A stretch of DNA of 64,000 nucleotides from Eremomyces bilateralis CBS 781.70. Its lineage: Eukaryota; Ascomycota; Dothideomycetes; Eremomycetales; Eremomycetaceae. This document shows positions 31,580-45,517 of this stretch, piece after piece. Numbering within the stretch: position 1 is the stretch's first letter; the number at the start of each line of letters is the position of its first letter. The position numbers were made by a program, and so were the translations under genes. The stretch lies in contig NW_022985088.1 of the NCBI RefSeq assembly GCF_010015585.1, positions 311,136 to 375,135 on the forward strand, read 5' to 3'. The notes below the pieces were generated by a model. The model was not told the origin of the DNA. It saw nothing but the letters and a program-made list of their open reading frames with translations, and ran no database searches.

Positions 31580-34500
31580 TCAACCACGATCGAGTTGCTC
31601 GTTTCTATCTACATACTTTTTCGCCTTTCGCCTTCGGTTCGTTGGTTTGGACTTCTGATCTCCCGCTGGACTTTTTCGCTCCTCTTCCATCACTCGTCTA
31701 CTCTCTTGATCCCACCATTGTTGAAATTCCTGCTCCGCTTGGATATCTTGAAGGTTACGTTTCGTTGTGGACATTTCATGAATCACGTCCTTCTCCGCCT
31801 GCTGTTGAGACAAGATGTCAACCATGCTCAGTCCTTCTGTTGGAATCGAGGTCGTCGGCTGGATATGACGGACCGAATGAACTGCTGGTGTTGGCTTAGA
31901 TGCTCCTGAGCTATCTGGTCGAGGGCCCAAACGCATCGCGTTTTCCGATCGCTGACGAGTAGAGGGATCTATGGTAGGGGATGACCCAGGAGTTGACGTG
32001 GCCCATTGCGATGACGCTGTCCTTTTGGTTTCGGGAGTGCGAGGAACATCATTCGTATGCGGTGTGGTATTTGCGACCGTTTGCCTCATTGTCAGTGGCC
32101 TCATTGTTAGTGGAGTTGACGCATTTCTGATTGAAGTTGCCGGTCCACTGGAAGTCGATGGGAATGAGTTGGTCTTCGATGGTTGGATTTTCCATGGCGA
32201 GCTGGATGTTCCTTGCTTCGGTGTCGCAACTTTGGGCTGTTCGGTTTGAGCCTTTTTCCGTTGTTTCTGAGATGGTTTGCCTCCGAAGTTGGAAGTTTTC
32301 CGACCCCCGGAAATGGCCGATTCTAGGCCAAGAGATATGTTTGAGACGCGTGATGACGATGCTTGATCCATGATTTCCTTCATGGTCAACTTCGAGGAAT
32401 CCAGTGCAACATTCCATGGGCCTTTCCCTGCGGACTCTTCTACGATGGACGGCGTATTGGAAATATCCAAATTCCGATGAAAATCAGGTTTCGGTATTGG
32501 CCGTGGATGAGTGTCCATCCTTCGGATCGGTGAACGCCCCAACTCAGGCATATCAACGGGAAATCCATCATCTTCAAGATCAAATATCATATCCTGGGAA
32601 GGGTGCATTGCGGATTGTGATGGCCTCGGGGGGGACGGGGGCAATACATCATCAGAAATAGCAACTTTCCCCCTACCCATACGTAGCGATAATGGATGAT
32701 GGTCGAGAGGGTTCACGAATGATGTCGAAGGGAACTTGGATGCATCTCTCACAGACTTCTCTCCAAGCATGGCAGGGTCAATGCTAACCTCTCCCCATCG
32801 TATCCGTCTCTTTGAAAGCTCCGGCCAGCGAAGTAGAAGCTCTTCATCGTCTTCCTTTGCTCTAGCATGATATCGTTGTTCCTCGCGTACTCGTTGATTA
32901 ACTTCGATTAACAAATCGTTGTCCAATTCGTCCAGATACCTGCAAGGTTAGATATATAGACTAGATGATGGGAAAGGCTTACCCATTTTGTAGAAGCACC
33001 TCGAGGTTGAAGCAAATGTAATCCAGTGCAGCATGACGAAATGCTCCAGCAGGGCTGGGAGCAATCACATTGAGTAGTTCGCACACATTCCGAAGGTTCA
33101 CTACAGTTGTAAGCCTTGATCTTCCATAGAGTTCTCAATGCTTACCGTGCTTTCCGATAACCTTCTGGCAAACCAATGACAAGCGGTCAAGTAGAAGTTC
33201 GTTCGCGATGGCCATCACATCCAAGACACGATCAAGAAAGTCTTCAACCTTAGGGCACTGAATGTTGTCGAATAGCTCGATCCCAGCATCTGAGTAGATA
33301 TGCCGTAGAACGTAACCGAACGTCTCCGATGAAAAATGCTTCAGGTCAATACTGACTTTCCCTGATTCGGAAGTTCTTCCTTGTAGCCAGAGGCCTCCCG
33401 TACGACCTTTGAAAAGACCGTCGAAAAAAGGACAGCGCTGACAAAGGATCTCTGAATGAGCAGAAACTTGGCCGTCCTCGAGTTCGACCAGTACATCTGC
33501 GTCAGTGAATAATTCGGCATCGCTGTATGCGATTCTCATGTCGTCGTCCAGTCGCCTTCGACTATCGATCTGGCGGACCGCGAATTCAAGTCCGGTCAAT
33601 TCCAGTCGATGAGCAAGGCGGATCAAATCCGCTCGAACGTTACGTGCTCGGGCGTTCTTTGGGAATTGCCAACACTCAACGACTTCATCCGTGTACAACC
33701 AGTAAACGAAATTGAAGAGAGTCATGGGATCAAGACCTTCGAATTGAAGTCGAGTACAATTTTCAGTCTCTTCAACGTGAAGAAAATCCATATGAGCATG
33801 AGAGTTCAGGGATCTTCGAATAACATTGCTCCGTCCAACCAGCAGCCATCTATGAATTGGTATGCCCCAGTTACCAAGAGATGTATAAACGACGATAGGT
33901 TCGAGTGGAAAATCCTTAGTATCTTTCAATGCAAGACTTTCAATCCCTTTGGTAATGGAGAAAAGCTGCTGGACCTTCGGTTCGACGGCTGACAGTTTAA
34001 TCGGATGATCGCCTGTGGTAGCATACGTAACCAACTCTTCGAAAGGCATGAGCCTGGCGTATGCTTCCCACAAAGGACTGCCAGTGTCCAAGATGTCGGT
34101 TTTGGTGACATCATATTCTTGTCGTATAACAGCATACGCACCAAAGGCCGATGCCCGAACTTTGCAGACTCTTGTCAAGTTCGGTATCCTAGTGAACTTG
34201 TAATCTTTCGACTGGCTTCCAATTTCCGAAGCAGTGGTATGTTTGGCTTTCGACCGCTTGACCTGCCTCCAGACCGTCCCAGCTTCGGTGGCAAGAATGA
34301 TAGATCCATCTTGGTCAACGGCGACATTTCTGGCTGACATGTGGCCCTTTTTGATGGACCATACCCGTCTAGGCTGGGAGAAGGAACCTTTGATTTTACT
34401 TGGATTCGTGGTTGATGCATGCGAATCGCCCATCTCGGTTGGCAGGCTCACCACGCAAGTGAAGACTTCTCCCATGGAAGACATGGCGCAAATCGTGTTA

Positions 34501-36164
34501 CCTCCACCGGTAATATGACAGATTCGGTTCGGGATATCCTCCCAACTCGGAATGGTATGCACTTGATGCATAAAGAAATTCGAAAAGCCATCTAGTGGGA
34601 AAGTCAGGCGCCTATACCCGTAGTTGGCGAAGACCCAGACCTCGTGGTTCGCAAGCAAACATATCGTAGCACGATCAATCGCAGCGACGGTGGAGATCGT
34701 AGTGCTGAACAACGATGCAGCGACTTTTCGGGGACTGGCTTGACTGGATAGAGAACGAGCGTCCGAATCAACAATACCCAACTGGCCCTCATTCTTCCCG
34801 AAGGTGAACAATGAGAGCGGAGTAAAGACAACGGAGTGAATTCTCGATGCGGCAACACCGGCAACCCGTTCTCGTTTCAAAGTGCCGTAGATCTGTCGTG
34901 GAACAAGCTGTAAAGGCTCCTCGTTTGGTCGGATGTTCGAGAGTTGGTAACCCAATTGGCCGAATGTGTTCATTCCCCAGGAATATACGGATCCATCCGA
35001 CGTGACAGCCAAGGTATGATTGTGTCCTAATGCGACTTGTACCACTTCTTTGGTCCCAAGTCCACCGGAATCGACGCACGCGAACTGATACCGGGTTCTC
35101 TCATCTCCAAAACCAAGTCGTCCACCCTTTCCATGGCCACATATGTATAGATTCGACTCCTGGTCAGTAGTCAAGATCGCCGTATGGAACTTGGACATTT
35201 GTATGTCGCGGAATCGAATTGGGATGCTTTTCACACTGAAAGGAACTTCGGCGATATCCACGTACCCATTCCGCATCCTCATGTTTCCCTCGTTCGTGTC
35301 CGAACCATAAAAATGACTTCTTGACTCAAGATATCGCAGGAATTGCTTCTCGATCAGACCCACGGGCCGTCGAAGGGTAATTCGTTCTGGAAACTGTCGA
35401 TCGTCTTCGTCCCCGAACCCCAGTGTAACGTTCTTGTTGCTTCCAAAAGTAAAAACCTCGTCGCCAAGTTGCTCGGAGATACACGCTATTGACTCGGATT
35501 GGGTGGGATCCAAGGTTTCGTCGGTCGATGAGGTATCATCGCGAATGCCTTCTGTTCCTTCTCGGATCGACCGATGGATCGTTGACCTTCGAGAGTGAGC
35601 CGCCAGAGTCATGAACAAAAGATCATACGGGCCATTCCCCTCATGGTCTTTGATCTTAATCAATGGTTGGGGATGCTTCGGGGTGCCGTGAGCGTGGTTC
35701 AAAACATCCTGAGTTTCCCGCCACAGGATACTGCGAGCAATCGAAACATTTCCAAAATAGAATGCCCGGTGCAACGCAGTCCACCCGTTTTCGTAGTCTT
35801 GGAGATATATGTCGGTCAGCGGGAAGTCCAGTAGGGCGGTCGCGAAATCGATGGTCGAGTCGTGTCGTGAGGATGCAATCAAATGCAATAACGTTCGTCC
35901 AAGGTGGTCTCGTCGATTGATATCCTGGCGTGTGAGGCCATCTTGAGCGCTGTATCCATGCGCTTTCTTCTGCTTCGCAAGGACCGGCGATGTTCCTAGA
36001 CTGCCGGGACTTCCAAATGAAAGACTCCTACCCGTTGCCTCTATCGAACTGCTGGTTTTGACTCGATTGCTGGTGGTCTTCATTCCTCCCTGCCCAGCAG
36101 AGAGAAAGCTTCGAAACCCTTCCACATCATCTTGATAGAAGGAATTCCACAGATAGCCGCTCAT
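31580..36164 (-). CDS. ankyrin-RCC1-BTB protein, IBtk-like
   Basis: Three exons (33146-36164, 32983-33100, 31580-32939) give 1498 residues. Ankyrin repeats occupy about residues 75-200 (DHLGRTLLHLIASSRH, NGWTALHRAFYFGN). RCC1 repeats follow at about 230-560 (VFTFGSNKNVTLGFGDED, GHNHTLAVTSDGSVYSWGMN). A BTB domain lies near residues 880-990 (DADVLVELEDGQVSAHSEIL), possibly after a partial one around 770-850. The rest is long, basic and disordered, with a coiled-coil-like QAEKDVIHEMSTTKRNLQDIQ near the C terminus. The architecture matches inhibitor of Bruton tyrosine kinase, which in animals acts as a Cul3 substrate adaptor; a ubiquitin-ligase role here is inference. Confidence 0.85.
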
Positions 36165-37307
36165 ATGCTCGAAGGCCAGTCTCCCCAGTTCAACCCGGGG
36201 AGGGGAGTATTGAGCCTCTCGGTCGAGCTTCTTGACCTAGGCGCCTCGCGATGACCCTCGATATCGGAGCCAAAGCCGGTTTAAAGGCGCACTTCGGCAA
36301 GAAGCTGCAGGATTCAAGAAGACAAGGAACTGGTCGTCGCCAGCAGCAGCTGGGTTGAATCGTTTGATCGCGATGGCGCGTGCAGTACAGTCGAGTGCCG
36401 GCGCGAGTCGTAGGAATGGTGGGGTACGAGTCAAACCAAGCGTGATGATCTGACGAAGCTGCGGAGAATTGATCGCGATGCGGTATCTGTGGTAAGATCG
36501 GCACGAAGTTCTGATTGATTGACGACTTCCTGCAGGTACAATAGGCGGGAGGGGTTTATGACAATCCGATTTTCCTGCAGCGATGAGACTCAGATGGGAA
36601 GAATGATGGGGGAAGGATAAGTGCCTCGTAATTAATTCGATGACTAGATGTAGCTGAGGCCTGAGATACCGTGGAATTCTCCGGAAGGCGATTTTCGAGC
36701 TGCCGAATAGATTCCGTGCCCTATATCTATTCTAGAAATACTGTGATCCTGTTTGCCACAGCATATTATACCCCTCCCTTCGATGGCAGAAAATAAACCC
36801 GGAGTCCCTATACCCATACACCACCATCGGACATGCAATAAGGAACGTGGGGGCGCGATTGGCTCTGCAAAACGTTATTGTCGCTAGGGTACACGGGTAG
36901 TGATGATGGATCTAGATGCGATCGAACAGCCCGCAATACAATAGACCATCCACATAGACCGATCTAAAGCACAAGTCATCGATGACACGTGGGCATATAG
37001 GACGAAAGGGCCAGGTACTTCATCTTTACTCGGTGTTGGCATGGCAGGGTCATTCGACGTGGTAGGAATAATTCTATTGATATCTACATCTCAACACCCG
37101 AAGGGAAACAAGGCCTTCAATAAGGACTCCACAATATCGCTCAAGAAAGTAGATATAAATCTCTTCACTCATGCTCCATACGCCTTCGCCATGCTTTGCG
37201 CATCTGGATCCGAAGCGATTCGTATCGCTTGGTGAGGATCCAAGAGGTGGAGCCATTGACGCTCAATGAAGGCAGTAAAAATGTCATAAAATCCCTTCTC
37301 AGGCTCG
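36165..37307. other. intergenic between IBtk-like and copper-fist genes
   Basis: Upstream of the IBtk-like start and downstream of the copper-fist stop. No credible coding sequence; only short overlapping frames. Confidence 0.4.
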
Positions 37308-38982
37308 TTAAATTGTATTCAACCATGTCGTGTTCAACGAAAGACCGCCATGTTGCTCAAGTTCGGTCCGTAAGTCGGAATACCAAGCCATATCATCGGG
37401 AGTTTCCTCGATGCTGGCAGGAATCGCCAAGGAGCGGGAATCATCTTCGAACGGCATCGATGTCTGATTGAATGACCCGGTCATATTCGACAGATTATGC
37501 AGAGACGGTGGGCGACGACTTTTGGCATACTCGCTCCAAAAATTCATAGGCAGTTCGTGTGACTGTGGGACGGTCGAATGGGAATGACGAGATGCGAACG
37601 TTGAAGGACCTTGACTCAACATACTCAGATCAAGCGACAGCCGATTGTCCTGAACCGGAGCCGAAGAAGGAACCCCGAATTGGTTCTGCATGACGGATGT
37701 GTCGATACCATAGGGAATCTCCCTCATAGGGACGGCTCCTGAACCTTTGGGTGGCGGCTGCTTCATGCTCTCCAAATCGGTCGGAAATGTCGAGTCTCCA
37801 ACTTCCGACTGTGTCCCAGAAGATGATGCGGTCAAGCCAGGAGCGCTGAATCGAGCAGAGTCTCCGCTATGAGAGATCGGACGAACGAAAACATCGCCAA
37901 CCCCGGTTTCTGTCAAAGGGAGGTCCGTCGCACCGAATAATTCGTTCTCGTCGAGACTGGGCTGCGACATGGCAACCCAATCCAACTCAGCGGCGGTCAC
38001 ATCGTCCACTGGAGAGAACTGAAATTCGCCCAGTTGCATCGAAGGTTGCGAGAACAGTCCTTCGGACCACACATTGATCTTGGATACGTCGCTTGCGCTT
38101 TGTTCTTGGGTGCTGGATTGACCGAGATTCGCATTCTGCATCAATGGCGGCGGAGGTTCTCTGAAATCGAGGTCCGCGCTCCCAAACCCAAAGATGTCGG
38201 AACCAATGTTCACGTTGGGTCGCGAGAGAGGCAGACTATCCACGGAACGTTGGGCCCCGTTGCTCATCCCATATAATGCCGTGGCTTGCCCATCAGCGAT
38301 GGTCAGGTCATCCACCGACCGCTGCATCAACCCTTCTGTGTCGACACGACGAGTTTTATCGGGTAGCGTCGAGTGCGATGAGCTGATGGAATGGCTCGGA
38401 GCATGACGAGGGATTCGGTATGGGACACCCGACGTATGGGCCAAGTTGTTCGAACGATGACAGGGTTTGTGATGGCCATTTGCGAACACCATCAAGGTAC
38501 TCTCGGAATGTGCGGTCGACATACCGGGTCGTGCCTTGCTGCGAGGCTTCGGTGGCAGATCCGGATCCACCGACTCCGATTTCAAGCCGCAGACGCATTG
38601 GGAACCCTGGAAACAGGCGCAATGATGGCTATGCTCCTCAACTAAACAGCGTTAAGTCTCTGAGCACAACGACCAAGCACAGGTCGAATTGCGTACGCTT
38701 GACATCCAACCCCGAATTTTCTTTTCTCTCGCCACAATCGCATTTTGCATGATGCGACTTCGATTTCCTTGCGCCACGGCAATGTTCACACTGTTTGACG
38801 GGTCGACCCTTGGGCGCGATACGGATGAGGTCACGGTCTTGAGGATGTTAGATTGAGACATGTCGGTCGATACGAGGAATATGCTGTTAGCATCGTGTGG
38901 ACATACCTCGATGATTGCAACCGCTCACGCGATGTCCTTTGACGCACGACTCGCATGCCCACTTCTCACCGTCGATGAGCAT
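37308..38982 (-). CDS. copper-fist transcription factor
   Basis: Three exons (38907-38982, 38697-38837, 37308-38641) give 516 residues. The copper-fist domain spans residues 1-40: MLIDGEKWACESCVKGHR, the C-x2-C...C-x-H zinc ligands and KGRPVKQCEHCRGARKSKSHH with the KGRP minor-groove motif. CDCGE follows, then a later HHCACFQGSQCVC cluster. The family (Ace1, Mac1, Cuf1, GRISEA) senses copper through Cys-rich motifs and controls copper detoxification or uptake genes. The region after residue 100 is long and disordered. Whether it is activated by copper or by its lack cannot be told. The second intron's donor (GTACGC) is the least certain border. Confidence 0.85.
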
Positions 38983-41900
38983 TCTGAGGGTGGCGGCGAA
39001 AGTGTCCACTGGTCGCAGAGTCGACCTTGCGCAGATGGAGTCGAGCGGCTAATGACAGTAAAATGCGATGATGACTGCAACGTCGTGCCACCACCGCTCT
39101 CCAGCGTCGAGCGCGTTCGCTTCGGGACGACGGAGAAGGATCGAGAGGAGAATGGGAAGGGAAGAGAGGAGACCCAAGCCGTGCACCAAAAGGCGCGTGG
39201 CTGGTAAGAGAAGGGGACGCCTAAAAGGCGGTTGTAAGAACAACCCGTAGCTAAAGAAACGGACAATAAATCCAGATGGGTTATGATGATGGAAGAAGAA
39301 GAAGAGAGGAGAGGAGAAAGCGAGAGGGGAGTGGGGGGATGAAATGAAACGGCAGGGTGGTGAACGGGGCTGTGGGAGACTAACGTCGAACATGCATGAA
39401 GGCCGAAGGGGATGGTCGATGTTACTTGCTTCTAATCGATTGAAGGGTTGAAACGAAAGGAATTAGGGGATAATGAGAGGAACCCTAGGAGATTTGATTG
39501 GCTTGGTTTGCACATTAGATTGATTCGGTATCCATCAGAATAGTTAGTTTTGAGGGAATTCATTGTTCACCTCACACTCCACATACACTCAGTTCTCCCC
39601 CACAGTCTACCCAAGAGAAACTTCGCCTCCACCAAACGCTGCAACTCGGCAACTCCCTGTCAACTGACCATCCAACGGACCATCTATGATCTATTCGGTA
39701 ACTGACCATCGATGTCCGACTTCGAAGAAAATCCTGCTACATCCCATGGTGCATCCATCCCAATTCCCATCCACTCGGGCAGGGTTTCCATTTTTCATCG
39801 TTTCATGCAATCTATCCCGTCGTTGACCAATCCAGACTCCAGAAAGCAATTGCTAGGTCCCTTGTACCGCTTGTAACTCGAATTCCCTTATTCGGTCCTC
39901 GTTGCATTTCCCAAGAAATTCCCATTGTTCACGACTGGAACACAAGAGCCGACCACCCATTGTTCGAACAAACGGAACTCACGTCCAGTTCAGATCGATA
40001 TGCCGATGAGATAGCCGTTTTGGTGCTCCCGTACATCACGCCCACTACATCTGCAAGATCCCTCCAGGTGCCGTGAGCAACGTGCATCATCGTACCTCGT
40101 GCCCGTTTCGGCGTGTCACACGGCCAGAGTGGCTTTGAGCTTCTTCGAGGACATGCCCTCACCAGCTTTGGCGCAGAAATCCGGCCCGTGAAAGCAACCC
40201 GTGAGGATCCTCGGATGAGCGGTAAGGACACTATGAGAACTGGAGAAGTCAATTGGTCTGGTCGAACTTCCCCACACTCCGGGACTCTCATCTATTAGAC
40301 TGCTTTTTTATTTCACGAAAATCCCAATTGGATTGCTGCATATCCGATGTGACGCTTCGGCAATTCTAATGCTAGTGACCGCTAACGCGGTGGTGTCGTC
40401 CAGTCCAGGCACAAGTATACGTCTTTCGCAGAAGCACGATATCAATTCGGGCCATTCATACGTCTCAAATTATTTGTTGAACTCATTTCTCTTCATATTA
40501 TGGTACGAGTTTTCGCGCGTGTTACTACTACTTTGCGGATTGCACCCGCACGCATGGATCCAGTACTCGACACCGGGGGTGGTGCTTCACGAAAGCTCCT
40601 ATCGCAGGATTCGGTCGAACGGGTCAACATTTTTGACTTTCACCGAATTCGCTGTCCTTCAGCCACCTGGAGCGAAAGTTTCCGAACCATCGGAATTAGG
40701 ATTACAATCCTACTTCATGCTCTATGTCCAGTCAATCTGGACGAAGAGAATTTGAAATACAGGTACTAGGCCGATATTCCGTGTCATCCATTGCACAGAC
40801 GAACCATTGCTCGCTTCCTATGCCCATAGCATTACATCTGATCACTCGATTCGAGGATGTCACGTCGGCCGTTATTCCCATCGACTATGCTTAATACGAT
40901 TCAATCTCGACAAGCTTTCATGGAACCATGAGACCAAATCGACCCGCAAACGGATCTCCCAAAATGGTCGACCGCAAATTAGGTCACCACATTCTCGATC
41001 GGTTGCGGATGTCTTGCTCGAACTTGCCTGGACAAGCAGGCAAGCGCTTCCCTTAATGATTTCTGGGATGCGGGACCAGGTATATCGTCACAACCTGCAA
41101 GTTGGTTGCATCCGCACAGAGCATGTACTCAAAGGCACCAGCCATTGTTCAGCCGTGACATGGACCTACTCAGGTCATTCAAATCTTAAATTCATTCTCT
41201 TATCCAGCTTGTATTCAGTTTCCAAATCATTGTCAGCCCAGGGATATGGTCGGTCCAGCCATGCACTGTGGCTCGAGTAGGATCCACTAAGCCACAGCCG
41301 TTTCTTTTGACAATCCTTCTACTATTCTTTCATTCCACCTCCCTCTGTGTGATCATCTGCCTGTCTGGAAGCTGTATCAACTAGATTTCCACCTCCTTAT
41401 TTTCAACAGTTCAGTCAATATAGTCGCCCCCGCAGTCTTTGTAGTGGAAAGGCGTAATTCTGAGGCCAGACGAGTACCATTTCAACTTGTGGACCAGCCT
41501 CACTCGTCGATCAAACCGGATGCCACAGATGTAGAGCAAAGGAAGCACCTTGATGCTCTTGAAACCTCTCGATGGGAACGGAAAGATCGATATGGCCGGC
41601 AAGTTCCGCCCATCCCAGTGCCCGAAACCTTTTTGGTTTTATCTGCCTCGGGTGCAAGAGTTTGATTTGCCCACTGATCCGACAGAAGGCCTCTTGGTCC
41701 ACCGCAAGGTCTAAAGATCAGCATTTGATGCATCTTGGCAATTTCAATTATGCCTCTGGAATGGCCACTCACGTGATATCGCGCATCCTTCGCGTTCCAT
41801 GAGGCGGGGTTGTTAGATCTATACCAATCACCTCACTTTATGTCGCGCGCAGATACGAGACTTGAGTGGATATACCTAGACGATGTGAGTCATTCTGCGC

Positions 41901-42129
41901 GTAGATCATTGCAGTTGGCTTTCTTCGACCCGCAACCAATTAGTCGTAGAATTCCCTCGTATTGCAATCAAGTGAGGGGTGATTAAGGCTGGAAATGGTA
42001 CGAGGTTGCTTCGAGTATTTAAGGCAAGGGAGCGCATCTGTGAATCGCGACTCCCTGAAACCCCAGTGTCTATCGAGTTGTGTTTTTGGATTCCTGCAGT
42101 CAGTCCACTCCATTGTCCTGTCATCCAAT
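38983..42129. other. 3.1-kb intergenic region, no gene recognised
   Basis: The part nearest 38983 is the likely 5' leader of the copper-fist gene. The longest open frames (40333-40755 plus, 40807-41280 plus, 39929-40291 minus) show no family motif or splice structure. A multi-exon gene could be hidden here. Confidence 0.35.
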
Positions 42130-42738
42130 ATGTCTTCCCAAGAAGATTCCTCCCCCAAAGAACCTAAGTCCGGCTCTGAATGGGAGATCCCTCCCATTGG
42201 CACACCGTATTGTTCAACTATCTATCGGAATCCCGAGCTAACTCCAAATTAGATGCTGGATAGAGATCCCTGCCCGGGACGTGACGAAGTGCAAGGTTTG
42301 GTAGCCACCTACTGAACCTCCAGGATGCATAGCTAAACCATCGTCAGGAGTTCTATGCCACCTTGTTCCCTGAGTGGGAATGGCGCTCCACGGACACTAC
42401 AACTAAGACCGAGCAGACCACAGCCTCATTCAGCTTCAAGAAGCAGTCCCTCACTGGAGGCATCGTGAAAGTTCAAGAGATTTGGAACACCTCCGGTGCG
42501 CAACCTGGGGGAATGGGATATGTTGTTTATCATATCGTAGACTCAATTGATATTGTGGGAATCCATCCTGGAAGTCCATGCTGGGGAATGACTGACCAGA
42601 CGGTAGGCTGTGGAGAAAATCCAGTCGATTGGCGGAAAGCAGATCTTGGAGAAGAAACCGGAAAGCGATTTTGGTTTTTATGCGAAGTGTAAGGATGTTG
42701 AGGGTAATATCTTTGGAATTTATGAAGTGAAAAGGTAG
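42130..42738 (+). CDS. VOC-superfamily (glyoxalase-like) small protein
   Basis: Four exons (42130-42206, 42253-42295, 42348-42554, 42607-42738) separated by introns of 46-52 bases give 152 residues. Spliced, it reads GTPCWIEIPARDVTKCKEFYATLFPEWEW, here split across three exons, which is the opening of the vicinal-oxygen-chelate fold. A second half ends SDFGFYAKCKDVEGNIFGIYEVK, the typical VOC ending. The family includes glyoxalase I and bleomycin-resistance proteins. The first metal histidine position is not a His, so a metalloenzyme role is uncertain. Cytosolic by lack of signals. The third intron's acceptor was chosen by frame. Confidence 0.7.
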
Positions 42739-43002
42739 ATCGATGTGGTAACGAAGCACCAACAAAGATCCATTCTCGCTCATCTCAATACGAAGCCTTG
42801 ATTTAATAGACGAAAGCTTGCGTAAACGCTGCAGATTAAATATCATTGAAATCCCCCAGTATCCACTGTCCTATGAACTCCAACGAAACCTGAAAACGAA
42901 AACCGTCGACAATGCGCCATTCCATTCCAAGGCGGTGTATATCTAAGCTAAGGATTTGTGTCTCGTATCCATTGTGGGAGGTATCTCGGTAGTACGGAAT
43001 AT

Positions 43003-44008
43003 TCAATCCCGATACCGGTAGTTGGTAGATTCGTCGGATGAATTCTTGTGCTCTTCCAACATGATGTCAGGTTGATTCTCACCGATCGCCCGATGACCGA
43101 AACCTTGATAATTGAAGCTTCGCCCGGGATGCCAAAAGTTGAACACAAGCACGGCCAAGGCACACATTCTGATAAACAAGTTAGATCTGAATCCCGATGT
43201 TCGAGATGGAAACTTACGTCGAATCCAGACCAATAAAGAGCCCTTCCTTCTGCATGATCGGATTTCCCCAGCCGCCAGCCATTTCAATGATTCGATAGAC
43301 ACATCGGATCATGATGGCCACGTAGCTGAGAGTCAATGACGCACAGAACAGCTTAAAGTTCAGACTATTCCTCAAGGTAGTAGTCGCCGGGTTCAAACGA
43401 CCTCCACCATTCTTCTTCACATCTTGAAGAACCCGGTTGAAGTAGTCGCCCGCCATCAAGGCGAAAACCGCAAGGGTAAACACCTGGAACGACAATCCGG
43501 CAAGCATGAGGTTGTTTCCAGCATCCAACATGGCCTTGTCGCCATCGTCCGCCGTCGCCGCAACTCCACCGCCCGCGCCCTGGAGCGCCAAACTCACAAA
43601 GTCGCAACTAATGAAAATCCATGTATAAAACTTGGGTCTGATCCTCGATAGATCTTCCCCGAAGGTGATCACCAGATGCTTCAAGCAAAGGTAAATGCCC
43701 GCCGCAAGAAAGGCCGGGGCGATGGTTAACAGGATAATCTGGATGTAGAAGCCACTATCGTTAAAGGCGTCGGAGTGTAAAATGATGCGCCCGCCATGTC
43801 CAATGGCTTCAGAGGCAGATCCGAGACACATCGCAATAAGGAACGACCATGTCTTGTGAAGGCTTCCTTGTACCGCGTGAGCAACTGCAAGTACCGCAAA
43901 TAATATAGTAAAGAAGACATTCTCGCCCAGGCCTGGGGCGTAACCGTAGATCGATTCGGAAACCGGACAGGTATCGATGGTACATTGAATTGGTTGTTCA
44001 CCACTCAT
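43003..44008 (-). CDS. RTA1-like membrane protein
   Basis: Two exons (43218-44008 and 43003-43168) around a 49-base intron give 318 residues. About seven membrane segments are visible (VFFTILFAVLAVAHAVQG, FYIQIILLTIAPAFLAAGIYLCL, FKLFCASLTLSYVAIMIRCVYRI, MCALAVLVFNFWHP). The family motifs LAAGIYLCL, FISCDFVSLALQGAGGG and VYRIIE are present. RTA1-family proteins are fungal plasma-membrane proteins linked to lipid translocation and 7-aminocholesterol or drug resistance. The start MSGEQPIQ at 44008 is preferred over an upstream ATG (44056) because the short extracellular N terminus matches the family. The C-terminal 40 residues are polar and cytosolic. Confidence 0.85.
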
Positions 44009-45517
44009 CTTGACGGAATGAAGGTGGGAATTAGGTCGAAATATGAAGCCAAACAAAGGTTGATGAAGATAGAAAAATGACTAGTCGACGATAGACTGTA
44101 AGAGGAATAGAACGAAAATTCTCAACGCGATAAACTAAAGGAAACAATAGACAAAGGGAAGGGAAATTCGATGAAGATATTTGTACCAGACTCGAATATA
44201 ATGGATAGCCCGATTCGTCCGTAAGCCAGAGAACCGGGTCGCAAACCGCCCGTCCCCAGTCCGCATTGCCAGCCAGCGACCTGTTCATTCTCCATGCCCT
44301 TCTCTTTATGGATGGTAAGTACGCGATACAGCCCATCCGCCCCTAGTTCCCCCATGCATGACGATCTTTGGGGGCGGAATACAAAAACAGTTTTCTATAC
44401 TTCAAACGTGTCAAATAGCACTGCGCCTCGATAGCGAGCCATTAGTGAGAGGACGACACTTTTCGCCAGCATCAAGGTGGGTACATAGTAGTAGGTACAT
44501 ACATCTCGTAAACATTTCCTGATCCGGACCATCATTGCAGCAATGGAACGACCGTGTCTATGTCAGATTTGTCAAGGCTCCGGCCCATGCACTGTGCCGG
44601 AACCCCACTTATGGGTTAGCAGCCCTATCCACTATCCAGTCCTGTGGGCTCAGAGGTTATTAATATTTTACCTACTCCATAATGCGAGAACATGAGATGA
44701 ATTGCTGCGCCCTGAGAATGGAAGATTTGGGAATGGGCAATCTTGGGAACTCTCGCGAATGAAGATTGAGCCTGTCCCCTTATTCCACGCGTCTAGTCAG
44801 TCGGAGTCGGAACAATTAATTCTTCGAACCGCGAAAGCCGCTCTGATTGGCTTCTCGTTGGCCTACGCGTCCGTCTTCGTCACCCCCGTCCTCGTCAGAG
44901 AGAGTCGTCGCACGAGATTAGGGGATGTGATTCAGCCCCAGCGACGGTTTCACGCTTCGACCGTTCTGTAAAGAATCAGGATTCAGGAATTCGGGATGGT
45001 AACTGCTGTTGCTCTAGTAGGAATCCTGGTCTCTCAATCAACACCGCATTTGGACTAGGCTCGCTGCCACGCTGTCGCATCATCGCACGTTCTCATCAAT
45101 GATCAATGGGCTATGCGGACTACCCGTAGGTACGCCCCAAATCCCTAATTATAGGACCAGGAACTGGTAGTTACTCATAATTAGTAGTAAGGTATCCGAA
45201 GTGCCAGTCCTACACAGGCATCAACCTGGATACGGTAGTCAAGCAGCAAGCTTCTTTGGCTTCAATGATTTCGGAGCTTCTCCCTAGCGGCCTAGCCATC
45301 ATTTCGGCCCGTGTTGCGTATCACAGATCGGGAGTCGGGAGTCGGACGTCCGTGCTAAGGAAAAATAAGGCCGAAGCCGAGGTATTGCCAACGATGTGAA
45401 CTTCGAGGCTGTGGTGACAATCGATGATAGAAGGAATCTACACGGTTTAAAATTAGATCACTGGGAACAATTCTCTGCCGTGGAGACCATTGCAACTCGA
45501 ATCTCTGATCCGCAACA
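44009..45517. other. intergenic, no gene recognised
   Basis: The divergent gap between the RTA1-like gene and the thioesterase gene. A short frame at 44702-44971 has no recognisable feature. Confidence 0.4.

Noticed and set aside
31595-32661. Plus-strand frames opposite the IBtk-like C-terminal exon
   Set aside because: They are antisense shadows of a low-complexity coding region.
39929-41280. Open frames of 120-157 codons between the copper-fist and VOC genes
   Set aside because: No recognisable motif, no splice-supported extension, and mutually overlapping; reported only as intergenic.
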